Positions 46,221 through 57,084 of a DNA stretch of 64,000 bases are shown here, piece by piece. The translations under genes were made by a program, and so were the position numbers. How positions within the stretch are numbered: the stretch's first letter is position 1; every line of letters starts with the position of its first letter. The stretch covers positions 45,843,847 through 45,907,846 of the forward strand of contig CM039121.1 of NCBI GenBank assembly GCA_022036555.1, given 5' to 3'. Source of the DNA: Microstegium vimineum. Taxonomy: Eukaryota > Streptophyta > Magnoliopsida > Poales > Poaceae. The notes under the pieces are model-generated. The model was not told where the DNA came from and ran no database searches. It saw only the letters and a list, made by a program, of their open reading frames with translations.

Positions 46221-46239
46221 GGGCTCTGCTGCCTTTCGG

Positions 46240-46765
46240 AAGATGTGGAATTTTGGAACAGTGCAAGCTAGCAAACAAAATTATTACGCTATTATATGTC
46301 ATTTTGGCTTTGTACTAAGTCAATCTTCTTTAGCTTTAGCCACTGTTTTAAAGAATAAAAGTAATTTGATGTTAAAGATGCTTTTTTTTTCTCTATAATC
46401 TTAGTTAGGCTTTGTTTGGCGGATACGCAGGTATTGACTTCAAACCACATAGATTGGAGTGGATTGGAATGTATATTAGTTCAAATACACTCCAATACAT
46501 GTGTATCTTAACACAACCTTAAAGTTTAAATTTTTTGATTTAGGATAAAGTTCTATAATAATTAATAATTTAGAACTAAGGTTGATTTATTGTGAAAGAA
46601 AAATATTGTTTTATAGCTGAAAAGTATGGGTGATTCTAGGAAATAAAGTTTGTCTATGGTTGGAAAAAAGACGAACACGATCAACCATGCATGTAATTTG
46701 TCCCTAAATTGATTCCTTTTTTTGTTTGATCTGTTATTCACAAGAACGCCTCACCTCATCTATAG
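46240..46765. repeat. Block Z, copy B
   Basis: Homologous to 34034-34590 and, more weakly, to 49100-49345. It starts 20 bp after the LINE poly-A. It carries a small MITE (46408-46518) that copy A lacks. Confidence 0.8.
46408..46518. mobile_element. Small Tourist-like MITE remnant with visible empty site
   Basis: 111 bp flanked by TTA (46405-46407 and 46519-46521), starting GGCTTTGTTTGG and ending with the complement of GGTTGTGTTAAG. The paralogous block A near 34265 reads ...cttag-TTA-aag..., the exact unoccupied site. Confidence 0.75.
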
Positions 46766-46919
46766 CTTAATTCCTAAATTAATCTCCCCAAAATTAAACA
46801 AATAAGACGAACAAAAAAAAGTGAAAACTGGGAATGACGACCAAGAACTGAATCGACCATCGACAAACAACACACATCAAGATGAGATCTGTGGCTGTCG
46901 GTCGGTCGGTCAGGACTCA

Positions 46920-47573
46920 TCAGGAGAAGATGTTGTCAAAAGCCGCGTCGGTGATGGCGCGAGAGAACTCCTGGAAGTTGATGCGGCCATCGCCGTCGGT
47001 ATCCGCCTCCTTGATCATCCCGGTGAGTTCCTTGACGGTGAGCGCGTGTCCAAGCCTAGCCATGGAGTGGGCGAGCTCAGCGGCGGTGATGAAGCCGTTG
47101 CCGTCGCGGTCGAAGATGGCGAAGAGCTTGCGGAGCTGGTCCTCGGAGTACGGGGAGCGGTCGGCGAGGAGGTCGGGGGCGACGAGCGCCACGAACTCGG
47201 AGAACTCGACGAGACCGTTGGAGTTGGTGTCTGCGCGGGTGATGAGCGCGTCGAGCTGGTCGGCGCTCGGCGTCAGGCCCAGTGACCGGAGCAATGAGCC
47301 TAGCTCTAGCTGCGTCAGGCTGCCGTCGGCGTTGCGGTCGAAGGACCGGAAGATCTCCCGTAGCTCCGCTAGCTGGTCGTCGTCTAGCCGCGACGGCTGC
47401 TGCTGCGATGACTGGTTGATGGTGGCGGCCATGGATCCGCCGACGCCGCCCCGTCGGATGCTTGCCATCGTCGTCTCCAGCGACGACGACGACGCCTGCT
47501 TGTGCGCGGCGGCGGCGTCGACGACGTGGTGGTCTCCGGCTCCGGCGGTGGGGGCCGTGATCGCGTCGCTCAT
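46920..47573 (-). CDS. Calmodulin-like protein with four EF-hands (CML15/16/18-like)
   Basis: Intronless, 217 residues from ATG at 47573 (MSDAITAPTAGAG). The frame is open further upstream, but the sequence there does not look like coding CML. Residues 1-62 are a low-complexity Ala/Ser/Gln N-terminus. Four EF-hand loops follow: DRNADGSLTQLE (79-90), DTNSNGLVEFSE (115-126), DRDGNGFITAAE (155-166) and DTDGDGRINFQE (191-202). Each keeps Asp at position 1, Asp/Asn at 3 and 5, and Glu at 12, so all four should bind calcium. The pairing and the C-terminal AFDNIFS fit plant CML calcium sensors, which change shape on calcium binding and regulate target proteins. There is no obvious N-myristoylation site or transmembrane segment. 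The gene looks intact. Confidence 0.93.
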   Translation of the reverse strand: MSDAITAPTAGAGDHHVVDAAAAHKQASSSSLETTMASIRRGGVGGSMAATINQSSQQQPSRLDDDQLAELREIFRSFDRNADGSLTQLELGSLLRSLGLTPSADQLDALITRADTNSNGLVEFSEFVALVAPDLLADRSPYSEDQLRKLFAIFDRDGNGFITAAELAHSMARLGHALTVKELTGMIKEADTDGDGRINFQEFSRAITDAAFDNIFS

Positions 47574-47839
47574 GTTCAGATCCGGGAGGTGAGGAGGGAG
47601 GCGGGAGGACGATCGATCGACGAATTGGGTGGAGCGGAGCGGCCGGAGAAGACGGAGGAGGATCTTCCCACCTCCCTCCCTGGAAAGTCGGTATGCACGC
47701 CGTTTGCCAACCCTTCTCCGCAACTGCATGCATGCATGATGCACGCCCGCCCAGCTTATGTTTTATCCTACCGTCCATTGTTGCTTTGCGATTCGTGCTG
47801 GTCAACACCGCCCGTTGATCCTTTCTATTTTTCTCTCCT
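47574..47839 (-). promoter_or_regulatory. CML 5' leader and proximal promoter
   Basis: A GC-rich leader with CT-rich stretches and (catg)n near 47728-47740. No clear TATA box. It joins block X (47840-48015), which also resembles sequence upstream of the AHL gene. Confidence 0.3.
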
Positions 47840-48015
47840 GTCTGTTAGAATTCGCTGATACGAACAGAAGATGCCCTGACAAAGAACAGTAATTTGTTGA
47901 CACGAACATAAATACTGTTAACTAGGAGAATAGTATCATTTTATAAAAAAAAATTCGAGTAATGCTAGTAACGTAGTGCAAAATACAAAATGTTTTCACA
48001 TCCATAGCGAATCCT
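47840..48015. repeat. Block X, copy C
   Basis: Contains gttagaattc, aaaaaaaattcgagtaatgc and tagta, then cacatccatagcgaat, matching the order in 28985-29400. Confidence 0.6.
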
Positions 48016-48269
48016 ATGAGTATGGAATAGTTTGTTTCATAGAAATTTCGGAGGAATTATATCAAGAGAAGTTGAATCTCATGGAAAGTTTCCGTTGTGC
48101 CACTCTTATCAAATTTCCATGTTTTTTTTTCTAAACTCCATCCAAACATTTGATCTTTTAATTTTCTACATTTTCTTAATCCATAGGATTAAGGTTAGGA
48201 GTTCTATTTCTACATTTTTATGTCCATGTGTTTTCTAGAATCATGCATTCCAAACAACCCTTGTAATGA

Positions 48270-49095
48270 ATTTCTAGAGCACGGAGATTCCACAATTCAA
48301 AATGAAATCACGTTGTTTTCTCTTGATGGTTAGATAAATTTAGGGAGTATTAGAGCATGTCCAAAATATTAGCCAAATTTACTAATCTAGCTACTCTGTA
48401 AAATAGGTTTTATAAAAAAAGCAGTACACCACTCCAACCTACTGGTAAACAAGAAGTTGAATGACTAGTGAGGTAGAGTATCTAAAAATAGAGAGTGAAT
48501 GAGGTGAATGGACAACTATTAAATTTAGAGAGTTATTTACAGAGTCTATTAAGACATTTTTCTTTTTATAATAGTTACTTCAGCTTTAAAAATGATTTGG
48601 TTAATTTTTTTGGAGATACTCTTAGAAACTACGGACACTGACGTGTGACGTGAAATTCGATTGGAGTTATTTGCCTCGGAAGTTGAAACTAGGCCCACTA
48701 TCGGGTCCCGAAGCAAATTACACCGACTCCAATTGGCTTTACCTTGGGCTCCGTTGTCCTAAAGTGGGCCGTTCAAACCCTACGTCGTTGGTCTGGGCTG
48801 GGCTGAGCTTCAGTGGGCTGCCTGGGTAGAAGAGAACGGAAGTAGATGGACATGGACCACGTGCGCGTGCTGATTCACGGGCTGACAAGACAAAATGAGC
48901 AAGCGTAGCGGCCAAGTTTGCAAATGCTGCTTGTCCAGCAGTTTTGTCCAAGTCCACATGGTCTGTTTTACTTGCATTGTGTAGGCCAATTGGGGAGAGT
49001 AGTGGCCAAGGAACCATGCATGAGTTCCAAAAGATGAACCAAAACAATTAGCGAGCTAGCAAAAGAGGAACATGGTTGTTAGCAAATAATAGTTG
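48270..49095. repeat. Block Y, copy C
   Basis: Homologous to 32341-32905 over most of its length, interrupted by the MITE at 48353-48621. It contains the 'atggacatggaccacgtgcg' and 'ccaaaagatgaaccaa' landmarks. Confidence 0.75.
48353..48621. mobile_element. Tourist/Harbinger-like MITE
   Basis: 269 bp with ends GAGCATGTCCAA and the complement of GAGTATCTCCAA, flanked by TTA at 48350-48352 and 48622-48624. It is absent from the paralogous block Y copy A. Confidence 0.75.
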
Positions 49096-49099
49096 ATTA

Positions 49100-49345
49100 A
49101 GGTATTTCTGGTAAAATTTGGAACGGGCTGACAAATTTATTACTCTATATATAATATAAGTCGTAAATTACGTACAGGTGACTTTTGGCTTTGTACTAAA
49201 TTACCAACCTTCTTTAATTTTACCCACATCTTTAAAGAATATATATTGACACCTATAAGTTAGAATAAATGCAGTACTAGAACATATATATGTAATGAGA
49301 AAAAAAAAATCAATAGAAGTAATTTGATACTAAACATGTATATCT
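49100..49345. repeat. Block Z, diverged copy C
   Basis: Shares 'aaatttggaac', 'tttggctttgtactaa', 'accttcttta', 'tttaaagaatat' and 'agtaatttgat.ctaaa.atg' in order with copies A and B, and follows block Y directly as in copy A. Confidence 0.6.
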
Positions 49346-49387
49346 TGAAGTTGTTGCGGCAAGAAAGTGTAGCGTTGTGTCACTATA

Positions 49388-49485
49388 GCCTTGTTCGCTT
49401 GATCTTATTCGCCCAGTTTATCAGTCACGATATAATGTTTTTTCTCATAACAAAATATCACCAGCCGTATACTAGTTGAACAAGT
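49388..49485. mobile_element. MITE remnant (GCCTTGTTCGCTT family)
   Basis: Starts gccttgttcgcttgatc, ends with ttgaacaagtc, and has the 'tttttctcataacaaaatat / caccagcc' core typical of this grass MITE family. Related to the element in the cyclin intron. Confidence 0.45.
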
Positions 49486-49842
49486 CGTTAATCTTCTAGC
49501 CTACTTTATATGTTTGTCAATGTATATACTATGCATTTTCTTACAATATGATCATACTTACTATGTAACTTTGTGGTCAACAATTAGTCAAACCATATAC
49601 ATATTTATAGTACAAAGTTCATGGCTGGACTGTGCTGTTTTGTAACAATGGGTAAATCTAATGTGATATAAACATTGAAGATCAAACATTCAACCTTCAA
49701 TCCCCCCAAATAAATGGCACTTTTTTTTCCATGTCATGTCAAAGCTAGCCTAAACACAGCTCATAGCTCGATGGGTCAGATACCGACATCAAAGCCGTGC
49801 TCATTTTGCAAATCCATCATCCACCTGCACCCCGCCCCCCAC

Positions 49843-49850
49843 TATATATA
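49843..49850 (+). promoter_or_regulatory. Probable TATA box of isopropylmalate dehydratase gene
   Basis: TATATATA lies about 240 bp upstream of the ATG, followed by a C-rich leader. This predicts transcription starting near 49875-49880. Confidence 0.5.
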
Positions 49851-50088
49851 TTGGCGCCACTCGCTGTGACTCACAGCTACCACCCCCGCCGCCTCGTGTG
49901 CTCGCCCACTTGCCACCTCACCCGGTGACCCCACAGGGTCCCACACGCCACACCAGTCGACGCCAGTCCGCCACACCACACCAGTCAAGGACAAGGCGCA
50001 AGCACACCACCCCGCCCCAATCCCCGATCCTCCCTCCCTCCCTCTCGCCCGAAGGGTGTTCGACGCTTCGCCCGCGCGCCGCCACGCC

Positions 50089-53000
50089 ATGGCTTCCTCC
50101 ATCTCCGCCGCCGCCAAGGCCTCCGCGGCCTTCGCACACAAGGTCCGTCCTCTCCCTTCTTCCCTCTCTCACGCCCCCGTTACTGACCGACCCCACTCTC
50201 CTTCCCTTCCCCGTCGCAGAAGGAGCTAGCCACGCCGGCGCAGCACCGCGCGGGCTCGAGCCGCCGGACCAAGCCGTGCCGCGTGCGCGCCGTCGCGTCG
50301 CCCGCGCGCGCCCCCCGCGCCCCGTCGTCCACCGGCTCGGTACGCCCCTCCCCTGAATTCCGAACTACTACTGCTGTTGCTCTGTGCGCCGCGTTCGATT
50401 CACACACATACGAATCCCGCGCGGCCGCCCGCCCGCCTGCCTCTCTCCAGGTGAAGACCGCGATGACGATGACGGAGAAGATCCTGGCGCGGGCGTCGGA
50501 GCGCGCGGCGCTGGAGCCCGGGGAGAACGTGTGGGTGAACGTCGACGTGCTCATGACGCACGACGTCTGTGGACCCGGCACCATCGGCATCTTCAAGAAG
50601 GAGTTCGGGGAGGACGCCAAGGTGTGGGACCGCGAGAAGGTCGTCATCATCCCGGACCACTACATCTTCACCAGCGACGAGCGCGCCAACCGCAATGTCG
50701 ATATCATCAGGATTTCTGTGTGGAGCAGAACATCAAGTACTTTTATGATATCAAGGACCTCAGCAATTTCAAAGTATGCCTCCCCAACTCGTTTGTTTGC
50801 TTCTCGGTTCATTTAGTTGTTGAGGAGCAACGATGAGCAATTTAGGTTCCTTGTAGTTTTCCACCCTTCTAGAGCAGTTTACATTTCGGAGTTGTTTGCA
50901 GGCTAATCCAGACTACAAAGGCGTCTGCCACGTCGCACTTGCTCAGGAAGGCCACTGCCGACCTGGCGAGGTACCTTGCTGAGTCTTTCAAGTACATGCC
51001 ACCTGTGATTGTACAACATCAACATGTTGGGAAGCGCTAACCTGCTCCAGTTGCTGTCTAGGTTCTCCTGGGCACTGATTCTCATACGTGCAATGCTGGA
51101 GCCTTTGGTCAATTCGCAACCGGAATTGGAAACACCGATGCAGGTTTTGTGTTGGGCACTGGAAAGGCTCTTCTCAAGGTATGCCCTTGGTTCTTGTTAC
51201 TCTCAGAAGGTAAAATTTTTAAAATCAGTCTTACAGAACCAAAATCATAAAAGAAAAGAAAAAAAAGACAGGGTATATGCAAACTGAACTGTACCTCTAT
51301 TTCATCTATTGGCCAGGAGACTGACAAAATATTATTGTTGTCACACTGACTTGCATTTCATCAGAGGATAATACAATAATAGAAATATTGCTTGTCGTAT
51401 CCAGTATTTCAGTTAGCACTAGTACATCAGTTATGCATTTATTTTCTTTTCAGTGAAACAACATATGAAATTGTTATTTTCGTGGACTAAGGCAGGACTT
51501 TTCTCAAATCTGTTATGTGCATCCTTTTATCACATTGTCATATATTGTGGATACGCTTCAGTCAACTCCAGAAAAAGAATACAGTGTTTTGATCTGTTTT
51601 AATGCTCATTTCAGGTGCCCCCTACTATTAGGTTTGTATTAGACGGAGAAATGCCTCCTTATTTACTTGCGAAGGATCTGATTTTGCAAGTAAGCTTACA
51701 AGCTGTTCTAAATTTGTTCCTTTCTTAGGATCTACCTGTAACCAGGACTTCTTATTCTTGTTAATTGCTCCTTACAGATTATTGGTGAGATTTCAGTATC
51801 TGGTGCAACCTACAGATCAATGGAGTTTGTTGGATCAACTGTAGAAAGTCTAACTGTGAGTTTCCTGCTCAAGATTAACTTATTTAATCGCCACACTGTG
51901 TAACATTGAACTTGGTCCTTTTCACACACTTGGTAGATGGAAGAGCGTATGACACTATGCAACATGGTTGTTGAAGCTGGTGGAAAGAATGGTGTTGTGC
52001 CTGCTGATGAAACTACATTTAAATACCTTGAGGTACAAAACTAGTCTCCATGAAATGCTCATAATAAAGTTGGACCAATATGCTTTTCTTTCATAACAGT
52101 CCAATAACTTTTGAGATAGAGTGCTCAGAACAATTTGCAAAAATGAGCTTCTACTGTTTAGTTTGTAGGATAGCTCTGACATCATTGTTGTGCTGATATA
52201 CTGCAGGGTAAGACATCAGTTGATTATGAACCTGTCTACAGTGATGCTCAGGCCAGGTGACTATAGGCTGTCCTTGCTTTTCATGACCTTTAGCTCATGT
52301 TATGTATGCATCTCTGTGCATGTTTTCAGTTTTAAAGATATTTGCCTTACAGTTCACTGAGTCCTTGTTAGATAACATCGAACTTCGGGAGTAAATGGAT
52401 AAAAGATACACCACTAGTTTTTCCATGTTCTCTTATCTCGTCTTTAAAAGTTGATTATGTTATGCGCATACAAGAAATATAATTTGTTGTCTGATTCTTT
52501 CCTTCCAGACATTTGACTCTGTAGTCGCTGTGTGATCATCTGATATAGCATGCACATGATTTATTGCTTATTTTATTTGGTTGCCTTTTTTATCAGATTT
52601 TTTAGTGACTACCATTTTGATGTATCAAAACTGGAGCCAGTAGTTGCCAAGGTTTGTTGATGTAGCATTTTTCAACCTTCATCCTTTGTTGATTTTCCTA
52701 TAAAAACAAAGCAATAACTGTCTTGAATCTGCAGCCACATTCGCCTGACAACCGTGCTCTAGCAAGAGAATGCAAAGATGTCAAGATCGACCGAGTCTAT
52801 ATTGGTTCTTGCACTGGTGGTAAGACTGAGGACTTCCTCGCTGCTGCAAAGGTGTTCTTAGCCTCGGTAAGAATCTTGAATCCTATCATGGTGTATGTGC
52901 TTGTTATCTTTCAGACCTCATATCCCGTGGTTACTTGACTTACTGGAAACTTTTTTCTTAAACCAGGGAAAGAAGGTTAAAGTTCCCACATTTCTTGTCC

Positions 53001-54030
53001 CTGCTACACAAAAGGTGATATTTAGAATAAAAATATTCCAATGTGATCACTGTGCAGAGTGTAGACTTGTTCATAATTTGGAAATATTGTGAAATCTTTG
53101 CAGGTGTGGATGGACGTATATAGCCTCCCTGTACCAGGATCTGGTGGCAAAACTTGCTCCCAGATATTTGAGGAGGCTGGTTGTGATACACCAGCAAGTC
53201 CTAGCTGTGGTGCTTGTTTGGGTGGCCCTCGTGATACATATGGACGGATGAATGAACCTATGGTAAGTATCACATGCAAATCTAGAAGCATTTCTAGGCA
53301 TGGCACTTAGTATATACCTTGGGTGGGTAACTATGGTTCTAGTGCATAAATTAGTATGTTACTATGCTATCTTAACTATTGAATGATAAGGCTCTGCCTG
53401 TTACCTTTAAAAGCAAAGAACTATCGAATGATAAAATATATCTTATGCACATACAAATGTCACACTCTGACTGGCTAAGCTGATGTGCAAATTATGCTTA
53501 CTTGGGTACATAATTGTACCTCTGTCTCAGTTATGTGCTAGGTTGCTGTTCTAATGTTGTTACTGAATAGTTATGTCTGGAATCACTAAACAATAATGCA
53601 CCATGTGCAGATTTTAACACTAGCACCTTCTTAGAAGACATTACTACTAGACCCCTCCCCCCTCCTGTCGGGGGATGTATATTCTTTTTCCTTTATTTTT
53701 TCTCTATGTATAGATGCTATCAATGGCAGTTGAAACTACAAAGTATTGTAGAGATTTTTGTCATTGATTGAAGCCCTTGATTATGTGAAGGAAGACAGCA
53801 AGTGCTCTGAAATTCTAGTTTGTTGACATGATGTGTGAATCTGATGAGTGATGAATTTAACATATCGATCTGGTAACCTGGATGTGCAGGTCTGCGTGTC
53901 CACTACGAACAGAAACTTTCCGGGCAGGATGGGGCACAAGGAAGGGCAGATCTACCTGGCGTCCCCCTACACCGCCGCCGCCTCGGCCCTGAAGGGGTAC
54001 GTTACGGACCCCAGGGACTTCCTCATGTAA
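50089..54030 (+). CDS. IIL1: 3-isopropylmalate dehydratase large subunit, with a 1-nt deletion
   Basis: Exons: 50089-50142, 50220-50339, 50451-50773, 50902-50970, 51062-51178, 51615-51689, 51778-51855, 51937-52032, 52207-52256, 52597-52651, 52735-52866, 52967-53014, 53104-53262 and 53890-54030. All junctions are GT/AG. The aconitase-family enzyme isomerises 2- to 3-isopropylmalate in chloroplast leucine (and Met-chain-elongation glucosinolate-type) pathways with a small LeuD-like subunit. Residues 1-58 look like a plastid transit peptide. The [4Fe-4S] ligands are visible in IGSCTGGKTEDF and SPSCGACLGGPRD; also HVALAQEGHCRPGE and LGTDSHTCNAGAFGQFATGI. Exon 3 is 323 nt where 324 are needed: one G is missing at 50709-50712 (codon about 145, in DIIR-DFCVEQ). 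The spliced frame would hit TAG at 51640. All other exons are intact, so this is a very recent lesion or a sequencing error. Without it the protein would be 505 residues. Confidence 0.93.
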
Positions 54031-54200
54031 CGATCTTGAAACAACAGTGTTCATGATGTAACACAGTGCCTGGAGGCTGTACTGCTGTTTTTTTTTTTAA
54101 AAAAAATATAATGTACTGTTGTTTTTTCGTGTTGAACCTTAGTTTAGGTGTCTTTCGTTGAGGAATAAACTGCATGTCGGGAGGTTCGCATGTATGGTTT
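54031..54200 (+). terminator. 3' UTR with AATAAA signal
   Basis: After the TAA of the dehydratase gene there is a T/A homopolymer pair near 54090-54108 and a canonical AATAAA at 54164-54169, fitting cleavage near 54185-54200. Confidence 0.5.
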
Positions 54201-54860
54201 TTCATTATTACAGTGTACTACCAAGAATATACTTGACTGTTTCAAGGAAAATGCATTCTTCTGGTTCATACAAAAGGCAGTTCCTAGACTCCCTACTTCT
54301 TACAAAAGGCTTGTTGAGAGATCTTGTGGTTGATACACCGAATGCTTTTCTTGCAATGAATATGAGAAAGAAATTCAGCTGATCTTTTTTCATATTCTGC
54401 ACGTTAATGCTCTGTACTAGGAGCGAATGCCATATTATTAACAATCAACCCATATAAATGACAATCTATAGCCTAGTTGGAAAGGCTTGATATGCACTTC
54501 ATGCATCATGTTACTCAGAAGAAAGGAAAACAGGTGCCTTCATCAAGGAGCAGGATCCCCAGGGCGATTCCTGCTGTGTGCTGAGGTTTTGCCGTATGTC
54601 ATGTCTTCATCGGAACCCACGGATATCTTCCGGGTGTCGCCACAAGCCTAATGGTACGGCCGGGATACTTTTTCCCTCACCAATCCTTGATTATATATAT
54701 ATATATACACCTCTTGTTACAGTATTTGATGAGTGGTATGCATGCCCAATCTGCCATCAATGTAAAGGAACATGGGAAAGGAAACACATGCATTTAGTGC
54801 AGGAACCTCTTGTATATCACCCCTTTTTGGTAAATCAAAGTTGCAAACAACTGGTCGGCT
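54201..54860. other. Intergenic between convergent genes
   Basis: Non-coding by inspection, with a TA microsatellite at about 54694-54706. It lies between the 3' ends of the dehydratase gene (plus) and the LRR pseudogene (minus). Confidence 0.4.
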
Positions 54861-56736
54861 TCAGGCCAAGTTCATATATAGAATCTTTATAATATGGAAC
54901 CACCTCAACATCCAATATTGTTTCACTCGAATAGCTATTGCAAATCCCACTCCGAATCCCACACCAACAAAGAGAAACAAGACAATGTCAAAGGAGTTTT
55001 GTGAATGCTCTTCACTTTGAGTATTTGTCGGAGTGCCACATGGCTTGGATAGCGGGGGTCCACAGAGTCCTACGTTGCCATCAAATGAACTATTCTGGAA
55101 TGTAGAGAATTGATGTGATTGTGGTATCTGACCTACCAACTGGTTGTTGCTCATGTCCAAGATGCTAAGGAAGGTGAGATTAGTTAAGTCTTGCGGAATC
55201 TCACCAGATAGCATGTTTGAAGATAGGTCCAGGGACTCCAAAGCAGTGATGCTACCAAGCTGGGAAGGAATTTCTTCACTGAAGGCATTGTGAGACAAGT
55301 TCAGTACACGCAGAGAACAAAGAGTTCCAATCGAAGCAGGAATGCTACCTTCTAAAGCATTGTCCGATATGTCAATTGTTGTTAAGGTAGTCGTCAAAAT
55401 CCTTTCAAATGTCATCATCAACCCTTTATATGGTATAGTGACAGAGTCTTGGTAAAATCCTCTAATACCTAAGTTTGGATGGCCTATGATTTGTCCTGTA
55501 TTGTTATACTTCTTCATTGATTTCAAATTTTCAAACCAATGTGGATGCAACTTGCCAGAGAAATTATTTGAGGCTAGGTCTATTATTTGCAAACTTGCGA
55601 ATTCATCTCCAGATTTCTCATTTTCAAGTTACCAATTGAACCATAGAACTGGTTGGATCTCAAGACAAGGACATGAAGATTTAAAAGTCCCCCTAGCCAA
55701 GATGGAAATGTATCAACAATTCTATTCCTTACAAGGTCAAGAACCGCCAAGTTGACACAATTATTGAATGCCCTCGGAAGTTGGCCTTCAATGTTATTAC
55801 CATGCAAATCTATTGTCTGGATAGAACATCCACTTGGAATATTGGAAGGTAACATGCCTTTGAATTGATTCTCCCTCAAATTTAATACCATCAAAACTCC
55901 ATTTTCCATCAGGCATGGTGGTACCACTCCAGTAAAATTGTTATGGGGCAGATCAAGGATTTCCATGTTGTGTGAATCACAAATTGAATGTGGTAAATGA
56001 CCACTTATATTATTGTTTGACAAGCTAAGATAATGAGTGTATCTAAGGTATAATGTGAAGTTTTGAATGAGGGAAGAGAATGCATTATTTGAGTAGTCCA
56101 AGATTCCAGATGATGACTCTGGCATAGGAACCTGTCCGTGAAGCCTGTTGGAGCTAAGATCCATGACAGATAAGGTATTTCTGAATGGGATAACTGATGA
56201 GTTGAGTTCCATGATAGTGAACATGTTGCGTGAAATGTTTAATAAATAGAGGTCATTGTTCCATCTCTCCCATATCCATTTTGGTATATGTCCACTTATT
56301 TTATTACTTGAAAGGTCTAGATACTCCAGGTGGTTAAGACGCATCAATAAGTATGGTATTTTTGTTATACTGCAACTAGCAAGTCCTAGATCCACGAGTC
56401 GAGAGGGATAGACAGATGAAGAGTTACTACCTTCCCCTTCCATTACGGTCAGCTTATTGTGTGAAAGAAATAAAGAAGTGAGGTTCTCTAATCTCCATAA
56501 TAAGTCAAGATCCACTACGCCCATCAATTTGTTCCCAGAAATATCGAGATTTGTCAAATTTGGGAGTACCAGCAATGACTGGGGAATCTTCCCGGTTAAT
56601 TCATTACTTCGTAAGAGAACTCTCTTCAAGTGTGAACATGCCCCATTGAATCCATGTATAGGACCACAAAGTTGGTTTTTTGAAAGATCCAAGTGATGTA
56701 GCTCTGGAAGAGCGAATATAGATGATGGAATTTCGC
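54861..56736 (-). pseudogene. LRR receptor-like protein, 5'-truncated and frameshifted
   Basis: On the minus strand a splice acceptor (tttttgcag, ending 56737) opens GEIPSSIFALPELHHLDLSK. The frame then runs through about 15 extracellular plant-type LRRs (LxxLxLxxNxLxGxIP, e.g. HLEYLDLSSNKISGHIP, LNLRENQFKGMLPSNI). An island (NLGIRGFYQDSVTIPYKG) precedes the last repeats. The juxtamembrane part is GNVGLCGPPLSKPC, followed by a helix IVLFLFVGVGFGVGFAIAIR and a short cytoplasmic tail. This is the architecture of RLPs (Cf/Ve-type immune receptors without kinase). At 55621-55624 an A5 run has become A4 in LK-NEKSGDEF, shifting frame and stopping at 55583. The N-terminal signal peptide and first LRRs are missing within the window; a LINE lies 350 bp upstream. 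Confidence 0.88.
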
Positions 56737-57080
56737 CTGCAAAAAGAAGAGAAATTTAGGGATGCTATAGATGCTTCCAAACTAATAAAACTCCAATGGT
56801 ACATATCTTATACTTTTGTCTATAAAAACATGAGTAAGGGTGATAAGATGAAGAGCATTGTTTTCTCACAACCATTAAGGTAGCAGTCTACGATCACAAA
56901 CACACCCGTGGAAAGCTAAAAAGGTAGTGGGAGTACGTTACTGTAGAAACTACATAAAATTCCTTTATGATTTAGGAGTACAAATTAGAAAGGATAATGA
57001 TTTTTGGTTGTCTGTAATGGTGGACGTAGATCATTCTTTTGTTTACACCCTTGGTGATCATTACTATAGAAAATTTAATG
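56737..57080. other. Residual intron/5' flank of the RLP pseudogene
   Basis: AT-rich, non-coding sequence between the RLP splice acceptor and the LINE. No upstream RLP exon is visible. Confidence 0.4.
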
Positions 57081-57084
57081 GAGG

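Noticed and set aside
47077..47808. 243-codon minus-strand frame overlapping the CML gene
   Set aside because: Out-of-frame arginine-rich shadow of the EF-hand coding sequence.
50384..50836. Separate 150-codon gene overlapping dehydratase exon 3
   Set aside because: It is the same exon read in the frame restored after the 1-nt deletion (its end reads CVEQNIKYFYDIKDLSNFK).
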